From Flavobacterium antarcticum DSM 19726 (GTDB taxonomy: Bacteria; Bacteroidota; Bacteroidia; Flavobacteriales; Flavobacteriaceae), in contig NZ_ATTM01000001.1 of assembly GCF_000419685.1 (NCBI RefSeq), positions 1 through 64,000 of the forward strand: a stretch of DNA of 64,000 nucleotides, in the 5' to 3' direction. Below the pieces are notes generated by a model. That model was not told the origin of the DNA, did no database searches, and worked only from the letters and a program-made list of their open reading frames with translations. Below, in pieces: positions 8,277-15,498 of the stretch (positions are counted from its first letter, which is position 1; the number at the start of each line of letters is the position of its first letter). The position numbers and the translations under genes were made by a program.

Positions 8277-8361
8277 GGAGCTAATCCGGCTGTACACTAT
8301 ATCTTTTTTTAAATTTTCGCTTCGCAAAATCTAAAAAAAGGATGCCGTTTCCATCCGGGCT
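8277..8361 (+). repeat. Flavobacterial structured hairpin repeat, copy 1
   Basis: The intergenic segment between the crotonase and PPTase genes forms a long hairpin. CTTTTTTTA (303-311 of the 8-kb block) pairs with TAAAAAAAG (8332-8340), continuing through ATTTT/AAAAT to a CG-CTT-CG tip. The flanks are conserved, GC-richer blocks (CTAATCCGGCTGTACACTAT to the left, GATGCCGTTTCCATCCGGGC to the right). Copies 2 and 3 in this window (20344-20436 reverse, 28684-28755) share the ATCTTTT...AAAAGGAT core and similar flanks. Confidence 0.75.
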
Positions 8362-8378
8362 AAAAAAAACACTATCGC

Positions 8379-9011
8379 ATGCCATTATATAAAAAATTCA
8401 ACATCGGCGAAAACGTTCAAGTCCTGATATGGCAAATAACCGAATCGTTCGAAGATTTGTTTGACGAAGTCTATTTGAAAGACATCAGTCTCGTTCGCGT
8501 CAATAACATGAAAGCGTTGTCGCACCAAAAAGGATTTCTTTCCATCCGAAAGTTATTGCAAGAAGTGGGTTATTCGGACGAAGATTTATTTTACGATGAA
8601 ACGGGAAAGCCCAATTTATTAGATGGAAAACTGATTTCAATCACGCATTCATTCGAGTTTTCGGCAATTATTGTAAGTGAAAAAATTGCGGGAATTGATC
8701 TCGAAATGCAACGCGAAAAAATAATCACGATTGCAGAAAAATTCATGGACACCGAATTTGACTTCCTTCCTAAAGAAAAAGACGTGGATTTTATCCAAAA
8801 AAGCACCGTGATTTGGGGCGTGAAAGAAGCGATTTTCAAAATTGAAAACCAAGTTGGAATTAGTTTTAAAGACCATATTTCGGTTTTTCCATTCGAAATG
8901 TCTGACGGAAAAACAAGTGCGATTTTAACTTTTGGAACCGAAGTAAAAGAATTTTCAATCCAATTTGAAATTGTCGAAAATTATATAATCGTTGTCGCTT
9001 TTGAGAAATAG
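8379..9011 (+). CDS. 4'-phosphopantetheinyl transferase superfamily protein
   Basis: A 210-aa protein of the Sfp/AcpS superfamily, which moves phosphopantetheine from CoA to a serine of acyl or peptidyl carrier proteins. The family signatures are present: GIDLE at 105-109 (Mg-binding Asp107 and Glu109) and WGVKEAIFK at 146-154 (catalytic Glu150 and Lys154). SITH at 87-90 matches the conserved upstream histidine block. The length suits the Sfp type, built from two half-domains. It is likely the general carrier-protein activating enzyme, but which carrier is unknown. Its stop abuts the stop of the convergent haemoglobin gene with no gap, so no separate terminator is visible. Confidence 0.85.
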   Translation: MPLYKKFNIGENVQVLIWQITESFEDLFDEVYLKDISLVRVNNMKALSHQKGFLSIRKLLQEVGYSDEDLFYDETGKPNLLDGKLISITHSFEFSAIIVSEKIAGIDLEMQREKIITIAEKFMDTEFDFLPKEKDVDFIQKSTVIWGVKEAIFKIENQVGISFKDHISVFPFEMSDGKTSAILTFGTEVKEFSIQFEIVENYIIVVAFEK

Positions 9012-9395
9012 TTAACCTCGACTGTGAAACATATTTAGATATAACATTGAACTCATTTTTCGAGCACGACGTTTAAGTGTTTCGGCATTTTCACCGTCAA
9101 AAAGTTCATCGATGGTTGCAAACCAATGGTTGAGCCAAATCCCAAATTCATTCATCGAAATAACTCCATTAAATTTTTGGTCCACTTCAATATGGGCTTC
9201 AATCGGATTTCCCATGTAATTTCGAACGCCAAAAAGATTCATCTCCCAGAAATCAGTTAGTTTTTCTAAATGTTCGTCCCAGTCTTTGATGAGCTCATTA
9301 AAAAAATGACCTATTTCTTCATCTTTCCTGATTTTTGTGTAGAAAGCGTGAACAAGAGTTGAGACGTCTTCGCGAGATTCGATTTGCTTTTTCAT
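9012..9395 (-). CDS. Group III truncated haemoglobin
   Basis: A 127-aa 2-over-2 globin of group III. The proximal haem ligand His68 lies in the conserved block GNPIEAHIEVD, with Tyr19 at the B10 position (AFYTKI) and the group III pattern DFWEMNLFG before it. Members of this group are implicated in NO or peroxide chemistry and in low-oxygen physiology rather than in oxygen transport. Its ATG overlaps the stop of the upstream membrane-protein gene (TAATG), so the two are translationally coupled. The pair is preceded by a strong promoter with a Crp/Fnr-type palindrome just upstream, which suggests oxygen- or NO-linked control by the neighbouring regulator. Confidence 0.92.
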   Translation of the reverse strand: MKKQIESREDVSTLVHAFYTKIRKDEEIGHFFNELIKDWDEHLEKLTDFWEMNLFGVRNYMGNPIEAHIEVDQKFNGVISMNEFGIWLNHWFATIDELFDGENAETLKRRARKMSSMLYLNMFHSRG

Positions 9396-9682
9396 TAAAT
9401 AATTAAAGTATTCACAATGATAAAGAAAACGCTTGAAATTACGGTAGTGATTATTAAATTAAAAACGGTCTTAGGAGTTAGTTGCGCTAAAATTGCGGTA
9501 TTCACACTCATACAAATGATAACTAAAATTGCCAATTGAATCATTTGCAAAGGATTTGTTCCATTAGAAAGAATGTACATTGCTGCAATAGATCCCAAAC
9601 AACTTTGGCCAATTACCGCTAATGTGCTGAATGCGATATAGCTTTCTTTAAAATTTTCGAATGATTTTTGATAAAGTTCCAT
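9395..9682 (-). CDS. Small inner-membrane protein coupled to the truncated haemoglobin
   Basis: A 95-aa protein with three predicted membrane helices (about 17-37, 45-65 and 72-94), a short amphipathic N-terminus (MELYQKSFENFKESYI) and no signal peptide. I do not recognise a characterised family; it resembles small uncharacterised membrane proteins found beside haemoglobin or Crp/Fnr genes in flavobacteria. The one-base overlap with the haemoglobin start and the shared promoter suggest a joint role, perhaps in respiration or NO tolerance under low oxygen, but this is inference from context. Confidence 0.75.
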   Translation of the reverse strand: MELYQKSFENFKESYIAFSTLAVIGQSCLGSIAAMYILSNGTNPLQMIQLAILVIICMSVNTAILAQLTPKTVFNLIITTVISSVFFIIVNTLII

Positions 9683-9703
9683 GATGTATAAATTTTTGAA
9701 TTA

Positions 9704-9731
9704 CAAATTTACCACCAACATCCTTTTTCAA
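9704..9731 (-). promoter_or_regulatory. Promoter of the membrane protein-haemoglobin operon
   Basis: The minus strand carries a TTG at 9731-9729, 17 bases, then TAAATTTG at 9711-9704, matching the flavobacterial -33/-7 consensus. Transcription should begin near 9697-9699, about 15 bases before the start codon at 9682. Confidence 0.8.
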
Positions 9732-9732
9732 T

Positions 9733-9750
9733 TTATGACTTGAGTCATAA
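9733..9750. promoter_or_regulatory. Perfect palindromic Crp/Fnr-type operator
   Basis: TTATGACT-TG-AGTCATAA is a perfect 8-bp inverted repeat. Written as TATGA-N6-TCATA it has the exact half-site spacing of Crp/Fnr boxes (compare TGTGA-N6-TCACA). It lies one base upstream of the -33 element, with its centre about 43-45 bases before the predicted start, which is the class II activator position. It also lies 2 bases beyond the stop codon of the Crp/Fnr gene itself. Confidence 0.8.
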
Positions 9751-9752
9751 GT

Positions 9753-10355
9753 CTAAATTTCACGATATACCTTGCGGTTAATGATTTTTAGCATTTGCTT
9801 TTTTTCCAATGACTTGATGGCACGAATCACCGTTTCAACACGTAATCCCGTTAAATCGCCAATTTGTTGTCTGGTGAAATCAACTAAATACCCATTGTCG
9901 TCTTTTGATAAATCAAAGTGATTAATGGCATAATCAATGAGTTGTAAAACACGATGTTCCGGATCTTCGGACGCAATTTCCGCAGCCATAACTGCTTTAT
10001 AATGGAGCCTTTGTGCAAGGTTTTCAATGATCGAAATGGCTTCACTTGGATGTTCTAAGAGAAATTGCTTGAACAAATCTTTTTTGATGGCAAGAATCAC
10101 AGAGTCTTCCGTGGCAATTGCATTTGCAGGATACAAACGGTTGACAAACAAAGGCGGTTCGCCAAAACTTTCTCCGGGTTTGAAAAAACCTTGAATGAAT
10201 TCTTTGCCCTCTTCATTATAATTATTCATTTTTACTTCTCCTGAAATAATTTGGTAATAATAATGAGCGTTGGTGCCGACTTCAAAAATCACATCCGACT
10301 TTTCATAGCGTTTTTCGACAGCACCATAATGGTCTAAAAGTTCCTTTTGTATCAT
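9753..10355 (-). CDS. Crp/Fnr family transcriptional regulator
   Basis: A 200-aa regulator with an N-terminal cyclic-nucleotide-binding beta-barrel (about 15-110, including GESFGEPPLF) and a C-terminal winged helix (recognition region TRQQIGDLTGLRVETVIRAI at 161-180). The protein contains no cysteine at all, so it cannot be an Fe-S oxygen sensor of the classical FNR type. The typical cAMP-phosphate Arg-Ser/Thr pair is also not evident. Its signal is therefore open; haem/NO sensing or redox-linked control is possible. It lies directly upstream of the haemoglobin operon on the same strand, separated by the palindrome that is its most likely target. Confidence 0.9.
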   Translation of the reverse strand: MIQKELLDHYGAVEKRYEKSDVIFEVGTNAHYYYQIISGEVKMNNYNEEGKEFIQGFFKPGESFGEPPLFVNRLYPANAIATEDSVILAIKKDLFKQFLLEHPSEAISIIENLAQRLHYKAVMAAEIASEDPEHRVLQLIDYAINHFDLSKDDNGYLVDFTRQQIGDLTGLRVETVIRAIKSLEKKQMLKIINRKVYREI

Positions 10356-10388
10356 TGTGTATTTTTAAAATCGGGTTAGAAATCTACA

Positions 10389-10396
10389 CAAAGGTA
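10389..10396 (-). promoter_or_regulatory. -7 box (TACCTTTG) for the Crp/Fnr gene
   Basis: The minus strand reads TACCTTTG, matching TAnnTTTG, 33 bases before the start codon at 10355. No clear TTG is present at the -33 distance. Confidence 0.5.
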
Positions 10397-10450
10397 ATTG
10401 TTTTTTAAAAATAGAAAATGTGAATAGAAAAACCTTTAATTTTACGCGAA

Positions 10451-11191
10451 ATGAATACAAGAAGCCAAAAAATATACCAAGAAATTACTACTGCTTTTCA
10501 AGAAAATAGACGTTTATTAGCGGTTTTACTCGATCCTGATAAAGTTGATGTTGAGCAAATTAAATCGCTAGTTGCCAAAATAAATCAATCTCCGGCGACT
10601 CACATTCTAATTGGCGGAAGCGTTGTCTTTTCTAATTTAATCGAAAAAATTATTGCTGAAATTAAGTTGTTTACTCATCTACCAGTAGTACTTTTCCCTG
10701 GAAATCCTTCTCAAATTGCTCAAAACGCGGATGGAATTTTATTCTTGAGTTTGCTTTCAGGTAGAAATCCTGATTATTTAATTGAACATCAAGTACAGTC
10801 TGCTCCTTTGTTGAAAAAATCAAATTTGGAAATTATTCCTACCGCTTATTTATTAATTGAAAGTGGTGGAATTACGGCTGTTGAAAGAGTCACTAAAACC
10901 GTTCCTATTTCGCGAGAAAATATTGATGAAGCGGTTGCAACAGCTCAAGCAGGAGAGTTAATGGGAAATAAATTAATTTATCTGGAAGCTGGAAGTGGTG
11001 CTTTGAAAGCGGTTTCTAAAGAAATGATTGAGCAACTTAGCCTTTCGGTTGAAATCCCTATAATTGTTGGTGGAGGAATTCGGACCAAGGAAGGAATCGA
11101 ACTCGCGTATAAATCTGGTGCCACAATGGTAGTGATTGGAACGGCTTTTGAAAATAATATCGAATTTTTTAATCAAATTTTAAATGATTGA
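10451..11191 (+). CDS. Geranylgeranylglyceryl/heptaprenylglyceryl phosphate synthase
   Basis: A 246-aa TIM-barrel prenyltransferase of the GGGP synthase/PcrB family, which joins a polyprenyl diphosphate to sn-glycerol-1-phosphate to make an ether lipid precursor. The substrate-binding blocks are visible: LLDPDK (26-31), IGGS (54-57), LFPGNPSQI, YLEAGSGA and IVGGGIRTKEG near the C-terminus. Bacteroidetes carry the group II form of this enzyme; the length and the AEAG-like phosphate loop agree. The gene overlaps the next one (pnuC-like) by 8 bp and heads a three-gene overlapping operon. What ether lipid the product is used for in these bacteria is not established. Confidence 0.9.
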   Translation: MNTRSQKIYQEITTAFQENRRLLAVLLDPDKVDVEQIKSLVAKINQSPATHILIGGSVVFSNLIEKIIAEIKLFTHLPVVLFPGNPSQIAQNADGILFLSLLSGRNPDYLIEHQVQSAPLLKKSNLEIIPTAYLLIESGGITAVERVTKTVPISRENIDEAVATAQAGELMGNKLIYLEAGSGALKAVSKEMIEQLSLSVEIPIIVGGGIRTKEGIELAYKSGATMVVIGTAFENNIEFFNQILND

Positions 11192-11822
11192 GTTTTTTTT
11201 AGAACCGTATAAAGACACGCCGCTTCGCGATATTATTATTGAAATAATTGTCTTTTTCTTTGGAATTATGAGCGTTTGGTATGCTAAAAAAGAAAATATT
11301 TTGGTTTATCCAACCGGTTTGGTAGCGACGATTTTCACGACTTATCTTTTGTACAAAGCAGGCTATTTTGCTGACATGACCATAAACGCCTATTTCACAA
11401 TCATGAGTGTTTACGGGTGGTTCAGTTGGTCAAAAATGAAAAATAATGTTTCTGTTTATCAAATCAGTCGAACAAATAAAAAGCAAAAAATAATTGGTGT
11501 TGTTTTGTTTTTTGTGACAATGGTAGTCATGTACGGTGTTTACCAACTTTTTGACCGACCGATTGAGAAGGAGAATTATATTGATATGGTTACTTCGGGA
11601 ATCTTCTTCACAGGAATGTGGTTTATGGCGATTAAGAAAATTGAAAATTGGACACTTTGGATTATCGGTGATTTAATTTCGATTCCTTTATATGGTTATC
11701 GCGGATTAGGAATTTTATCCTTGCAATTTGTTATATTTACGATACTTGCTGTAATGGCTTATATCGAATGGCATAAAATTATAAAAAATAACGAACATAA
11801 TTTGGCACAAACGAATGGATAA
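11184..11822 (+). CDS. pnuC: PnuC-type vitamin transporter
   Basis: A 212-aa membrane protein with about seven hydrophobic helices of the PnuC (SWEET-like) fold. Conserved blocks are visible: SVWYAKKENILVYPTGL near the N-terminus and INAYFTIMSVYGWFSW in the middle. PnuC proteins pass nicotinamide riboside. In Bacteroidetes close relatives (PnuT) carry thiamine and are placed with TPP riboswitches. Here the gene is not under the riboswitch at 12899, but that riboswitch and a TonB receptor lie only about 1 kb away, so thiamine transport is a real alternative. It overlaps both neighbours by 8 bp and is cotranscribed with GGGP synthase and arfB. Confidence 0.85.
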   Translation: MIEFFLEPYKDTPLRDIIIEIIVFFFGIMSVWYAKKENILVYPTGLVATIFTTYLLYKAGYFADMTINAYFTIMSVYGWFSWSKMKNNVSVYQISRTNKKQKIIGVVLFFVTMVVMYGVYQLFDRPIEKENYIDMVTSGIFFTGMWFMAIKKIENWTLWIIGDLISIPLYGYRGLGILSLQFVIFTILAVMAYIEWHKIIKNNEHNLAQTNG

Positions 11823-12216
11823 AGAACAAATTTTATCGGAACTGAATTTTAAAGCCGTGCGAAGCAGTGGCGCTGGAGGTCAAAATGTGAATAAGGTTTC
11901 TTCTAAAGTCGTCTTGAATTTTGATGTCGAAAATTCAAATGGATTTTCACAAGAAGAAAAGCCACTTGTGCTTTCAAAACTTGCGACACGATTAACGAAA
12001 GAAAATATCCTGATTTTAAACTGCGACGAAGACCGAAGTCAGTTTAAAAACAAATCGATTGTTACCAAACGTTTTTTTGATTTAATCACGCAAAGTTTGC
12101 ACATTGATAAAATCAGAAAAGAGACAAGAATTCCCAAGTCAGTCATTAGAAAACGGATGAAGGATAAAAAGAGTATTTCTGAAACAAAGAAGAATAGGAA
12201 GAGGCCGGAGTTTTAG
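11815..12216 (+). CDS. arfB: ArfB-type peptidyl-tRNA hydrolase (ribosome rescue)
   Basis: A 133-aa release-factor-like protein with the catalytic GGQ at residues 21-23 (SSGAGGQNVNKVSSKV). It has the compact ArfB/YaeJ domain and a basic C-terminal tail (RIPKSVIRKRMKDKK through to the end) that in ArfB enters the empty mRNA channel of stalled ribosomes. There is no codon-recognition domain, which separates it from RF1/RF2. It overlaps pnuC by 8 bp as last gene of the operon. Confidence 0.92.
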   Translation: MDKEQILSELNFKAVRSSGAGGQNVNKVSSKVVLNFDVENSNGFSQEEKPLVLSKLATRLTKENILILNCDEDRSQFKNKSIVTKRFFDLITQSLHIDKIRKETRIPKSVIRKRMKDKKSISETKKNRKRPEF

Positions 12217-12293
12217 CTGAATATTGGAATAATTAATTTCCTTGGTTACCTTTTCATTTTTTCTTACTTTTATATTAAATAAATTTTACTACA

Positions 12294-12527
12294 ATGAATA
12301 CTAGTCAATTGCAAAGCGATAAATTAAATATAATTAACTGGATTACTGAAATTCAGGACTCTTCAATTGTGGAAAAGATAAAAGTAATTATGAGTTCAGA
12401 GAGAAGGTCTTATAATCTTACTGATGAACAACAGGAAATTTTAGATAGCCAAATTGGATTAGATTCTAGCTTATATGTTGATGCTGATAAATTAGTTACT
12501 GATATCAAGGCTAAATATGATTTATAG
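12294..12527 (+). CDS. Antitoxin of a ParE/RelE-type toxin-antitoxin pair
   Basis: A 77-aa acidic protein starting MNTSQLQSDKLNIINWITEI. Proteins of this pattern, common in Bacteroidetes, sit directly before ParE-type toxins and bind them with their C-terminal part. No full-length DNA-binding motif is obvious, so self-regulation is uncertain. It overlaps the toxin start by 11 bp. An A/T-rich region with TACTTTTA (near 12264-12271) is a plausible -7 element. Confidence 0.8.
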   Translation: MNTSQLQSDKLNIINWITEIQDSSIVEKIKVIMSSERRSYNLTDEQQEILDSQIGLDSSLYVDADKLVTDIKAKYDL

Positions 12528-12816
12528 CGTTATAATTTCTCCGATTGCTTCAAAAAATATTGAAGATGTTGTTGAATATTACACCAAAGAAGTTAGTAAA
12601 AAAGTAGCTCTTGATTTTTTAGCTGACTTTCAGACAACCTATAAAGCATTACAAAACAATCCGTTTTATCAGGTTCACGATAACAATTATCGTTTGCTTC
12701 TTTTTAAAAAGTTTAAATACATTGCGTTTTTTATTGTTGATGAAGTTAACAAAACGATTTTGCTAAATGCAGTATTCCATACCTCTCAAAATCCTGATAA
12801 ATATCCCAAGTTGTAA
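12517..12816 (+). CDS. ParE/RelE superfamily toxin
   Basis: A 99-aa protein with the ParE fold pattern: an N-terminal strand (YSVIISPIASKNI), two helices (EDVVEYYTKEVSKKVALDFL...), then strands NYRLLLFKKFKYIAFFIVDEV and the conserved end VFHTSQNPDKY. The Arg-then-Phe/Lys-Tyr beta block is typical of ParE toxins, which act on gyrase, while RelE-type mRNA cleavage residues are not evident. The 11-bp overlap with the antitoxin and the length support a type II pair. Confidence 0.85.
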   Translation: MIYSVIISPIASKNIEDVVEYYTKEVSKKVALDFLADFQTTYKALQNNPFYQVHDNNYRLLLFKKFKYIAFFIVDEVNKTILLNAVFHTSQNPDKYPKL

Positions 12817-12887
12817 ATCACTTATTATTTTTTTTAAGACATAATTTTTTTTAAAACTTCACATTAGCTTTTCAACTAACTTTATAC

Positions 12888-12895
12888 TACTTTTG
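12888..12895 (+). promoter_or_regulatory. -7 box (TACTTTTG) for the riboswitch transcript
   Basis: TACTTTTG matches TAnnTTTG and lies 4 bases before the first P1 base of the TPP riboswitch, so the transcript would start at or just inside the aptamer. No TTG at the -33 distance was seen. Confidence 0.65.
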
Positions 12896-12898
12896 CCC

Positions 12899-12976
12899 CG
12901 TCTCAAAGGGGTGCTGTAATGGCTGAGATTATACCCATGGAACCTAGAACAGGTAATGCTGTTTAGGGAAAAGACG
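12899..12976 (+). promoter_or_regulatory. TPP riboswitch (THI element) aptamer
   Basis: The THI-box landmarks are in order: GGGGTGC, GGCTGAGA, ATACCC, then GAACCTAGAACAGGTAATGC and TTAGGGAA. P1 is formed by CGTCT (12899-12903) with AGACG (12972-12976). Bound thiamine pyrophosphate should switch off the TonB receptor gene at 13074. Confidence 0.95.
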
Positions 12977-13005
12977 AAAAGTCAATTTAACCTTGACTTT
13001 TCGTC
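12973..13005 (+). promoter_or_regulatory. Expression-platform hairpin overlapping riboswitch P1
   Basis: GACGAAAAGTCAA (12973-12985) and TTGACTTTTCGTC (12993-13005) form a perfect 13-bp stem. Its first four bases are the 3' strand of P1, so the full stem and P1 exclude each other. No T-run follows, so it is not a standard terminator. Confidence 0.75.
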
Positions 13006-13073
13006 GAGAAAATCCAACACCATTTTATTAACAATTGAATAATTACCCCTTTTATTCGTAACTCATATTACGA

Positions 13074-15278
13074 ATGAAAACTTTATTATTTGCAGGTTTA
13101 CACAAACCTTTTTCTAAAAAGCGATTTTTTCTTTATTTTTTTTCGCTTCTTTCCTTTTACAATTACGCACAAAATGTGCCTCAAGATTCCACAAAAGTGA
13201 ATCAACTTGATGCCGTTATGGTCAAAGCCGTTCGGGCAAATGACAAAACGCCAATGCCATTTAGCAATCTTTCCAAGAAAGAATTACGCGAAAGAAATCT
13301 TGGACAAGACATTCCCATGTTGCTTAATTTTCTACCTTCTGTCGTGACAACTTCTGATGCGGGAAATGGTTTCGGTTACACCGGAATTCGTGTTCGGGGA
13401 AGTGATGCAAGTCGGGTGAATGTTACAGTGAATGGAATTCCGTACAACGATTCTGAAAGTCAAGGAACGTTCTGGGTCAACATGCCGGATTTTGTTTCTT
13501 CTGTTGAAAACGTGCAGTTGCAACGCGGTGTCGGAACTTCTACAAATGGAGCGGGTGCTTTTGGCGCAAGCCTAAATTTATTAACCGATGCTGTAAATCA
13601 AGAAGCTTCGGGTGAAATATCCAATTCGTTTGGAAGTTTTAATTCGAGAAAACATACGGTGAAATTTGGAACCGGTTTGTTGAATAATAATTTTGAATTA
13701 GCAGGACGTCTTTCTAATATTCATTCGGATGGATTTATTGACCGTGCGGAATCTGATTTGAAATCCTACTTCTTGCAAGGAACTTTTCTGAAAAACAACA
13801 CCTTAATTAAAGCCTTAGTTTTTGGTGGAACGGAGCGAACGTACCAATCGTGGAATGGAATCGAAGATTTAGATAAACTTAAAAACGACCGAAGCTACAA
13901 TACTTCTGGTGAATATATTGATGATGATGGAACTCTAAGATTTTACGATAACGAGACGGATAATTACAACCAAGACCACTATCAATTGCATTGGAATCAA
14001 AGATGGAGCGACGCTTGGAGTTCAAATTTTGCCTTACATTATACGAAAGGTTTGGGTTATTATGAAAACTACGAACAAGCAGAAAACGTTGTTGATTACG
14101 GAATTGAACCGCAAATCATCAACGGAACTTTAGTTGAAATATCCGATTTAATCAGAAGAAAATGGCTGGATAATGATTTCTACGGAACCACTTTTTCACT
14201 GAATTATAAAAAAGAAAAAGTCGACTTTATCGCAGGTGGAGGTTACAACCGCTACGAAGGAAAACATTCAGGAAACGTGTTGTGGACAAGAAGTTTGATT
14301 CTTCCCGAAAACAATTTTGAGTTTTACAATGATTTTTCTACCAAGAACGATTTGAATGTTTTTGCAAAGTTAAATTATGCACTGACTTCAAAATGGAATC
14401 TTTTTGGAGACATGCAATACAGAACTGTTAGCTACACAGCAAACGGAAATGATACAGGTTTAGTGGATGATACATTTGATTTTTTCAATCCAAAAGCGGG
14501 AATTACCTTTTCTGCAAATGATAAAAACACTATGTACTTTTCCTATGCTCGTGCAAATCGGGAACCTAATAGAACAGATTATGAAGGAAATAATCCGAAG
14601 CCTGAAAAAATGAACGATTTTGAGTTGGGTTGGCGTTATAATTCTGCAAGAACGAAGATCAACATCAACGGCTATTGGATGACGTATAAAGACCAACTCG
14701 TTTTAACAGGAAGTTTGAATGACGTTGGATCTCCAATGCGAATCAATATAGAAAAAAGTTACCGTTTAGGAATTGAACTGGATGCGTCAATTTACCTTTC
14801 TGACAAATGGATTTTACGACCAAACGCAACGATTAGTGCGAATAAAAATCAAGATTTTGAATCTGAACGAGATGGTGCTTTAAAGAACTTCGGAACTACA
14901 GATATTGCGTTTTCTCCAAATGTAATTGTGGCAAATGCAGTGACATTTCTTCCAATAAAAAATATGCAGATTTCCCTTTTAAGTAAATTTGTAGGCGAAC
15001 AATACATGGGAAATATTGATTCTAAAAATTCCAAATTAGAAAGTTACGCGGTTAATGACGTAAGTGTTTCGTATGAGTTTAAACCGAAATCTGTTTTCAA
15101 GTCAGTTATTATTACCGGTTTAGTTAATAATATTTTTGACTATGAATATGAAAGCAACGGTTATTTTTATACGTATAATGTCGGCTCCAATCCAGGAAGC
15201 ATAAAAACAATGGAAGGAGCTGGTTATTATCCGCAAGCCGGAATTAATTTCTTGGCAGGACTAACCTTACTGTTTTAA
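13074..15278 (+). CDS. TonB-dependent outer-membrane receptor, probably for thiamine
   Basis: A 734-aa receptor. A signal peptide (about 1-32, ending ...YNYAQ) is followed by a plug domain (about 45-165, with DIPMLLNFLPSVV, TGIRVRG and VQLQRGVGTSTNGAGAFG) and a 22-strand type beta-barrel ending in Leu-Leu-Phe, the usual aromatic terminus. There is no N-terminal carboxypeptidase-like extension and no SusD partner. The TPP riboswitch in its leader makes thiamine or a thiamine phosphate the likely substrate, as known for riboswitch-linked receptors in Bacteroidetes. Energy comes from TonB-ExbBD encoded elsewhere. The start follows the leader hairpin by 68 bases. The gene is transcribed alone. 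Confidence 0.88.
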   Translation: MKTLLFAGLHKPFSKKRFFLYFFSLLSFYNYAQNVPQDSTKVNQLDAVMVKAVRANDKTPMPFSNLSKKELRERNLGQDIPMLLNFLPSVVTTSDAGNGFGYTGIRVRGSDASRVNVTVNGIPYNDSESQGTFWVNMPDFVSSVENVQLQRGVGTSTNGAGAFGASLNLLTDAVNQEASGEISNSFGSFNSRKHTVKFGTGLLNNNFELAGRLSNIHSDGFIDRAESDLKSYFLQGTFLKNNTLIKALVFGGTERTYQSWNGIEDLDKLKNDRSYNTSGEYIDDDGTLRFYDNETDNYNQDHYQLHWNQRWSDAWSSNFALHYTKGLGYYENYEQAENVVDYGIEPQIINGTLVEISDLIRRKWLDNDFYGTTFSLNYKKEKVDFIAGGGYNRYEGKHSGNVLWTRSLILPENNFEFYNDFSTKNDLNVFAKLNYALTSKWNLFGDMQYRTVSYTANGNDTGLVDDTFDFFNPKAGITFSANDKNTMYFSYARANREPNRTDYEGNNPKPEKMNDFELGWRYNSARTKININGYWMTYKDQLVLTGSLNDVGSPMRINIEKSYRLGIELDASIYLSDKWILRPNATISANKNQDFESERDGALKNFGTTDIAFSPNVIVANAVTFLPIKNMQISLLSKFVGEQYMGNIDSKNSKLESYAVNDVSVSYEFKPKSVFKSVIITGLVNNIFDYEYESNGYFYTYNVGSNPGSIKTMEGAGYYPQAGINFLAGLTLLF

Positions 15279-15383
15279 GATGTTTGTTTTTATCTTCTTA
15301 TTGATGCAAATTATAATGATTTCAAACTTTATAATTGAGTGTGTTATCTTTTTTACAAGCCATATAAAACTATTTTAATTGAG

Positions 15384-15416
15384 AAACCCTGATTGTAAAG
15401 TCAGGGTTTTGTTTTT
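15384..15416 (+). terminator. Rho-independent terminator of the TonB receptor gene
   Basis: AAACCCTGA (15384-15392) pairs with TCAGGGTTT (15401-15409), followed by a T-rich run with one G. Confidence 0.85.
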
Positions 15417-15498
15417 AGCGGAAATTGGTAAGCGATTCAATAGGTTTTTGCACATTCTAAAATTGCCGAAAATTTTTGGAATGCTTCTAAAAAATACT

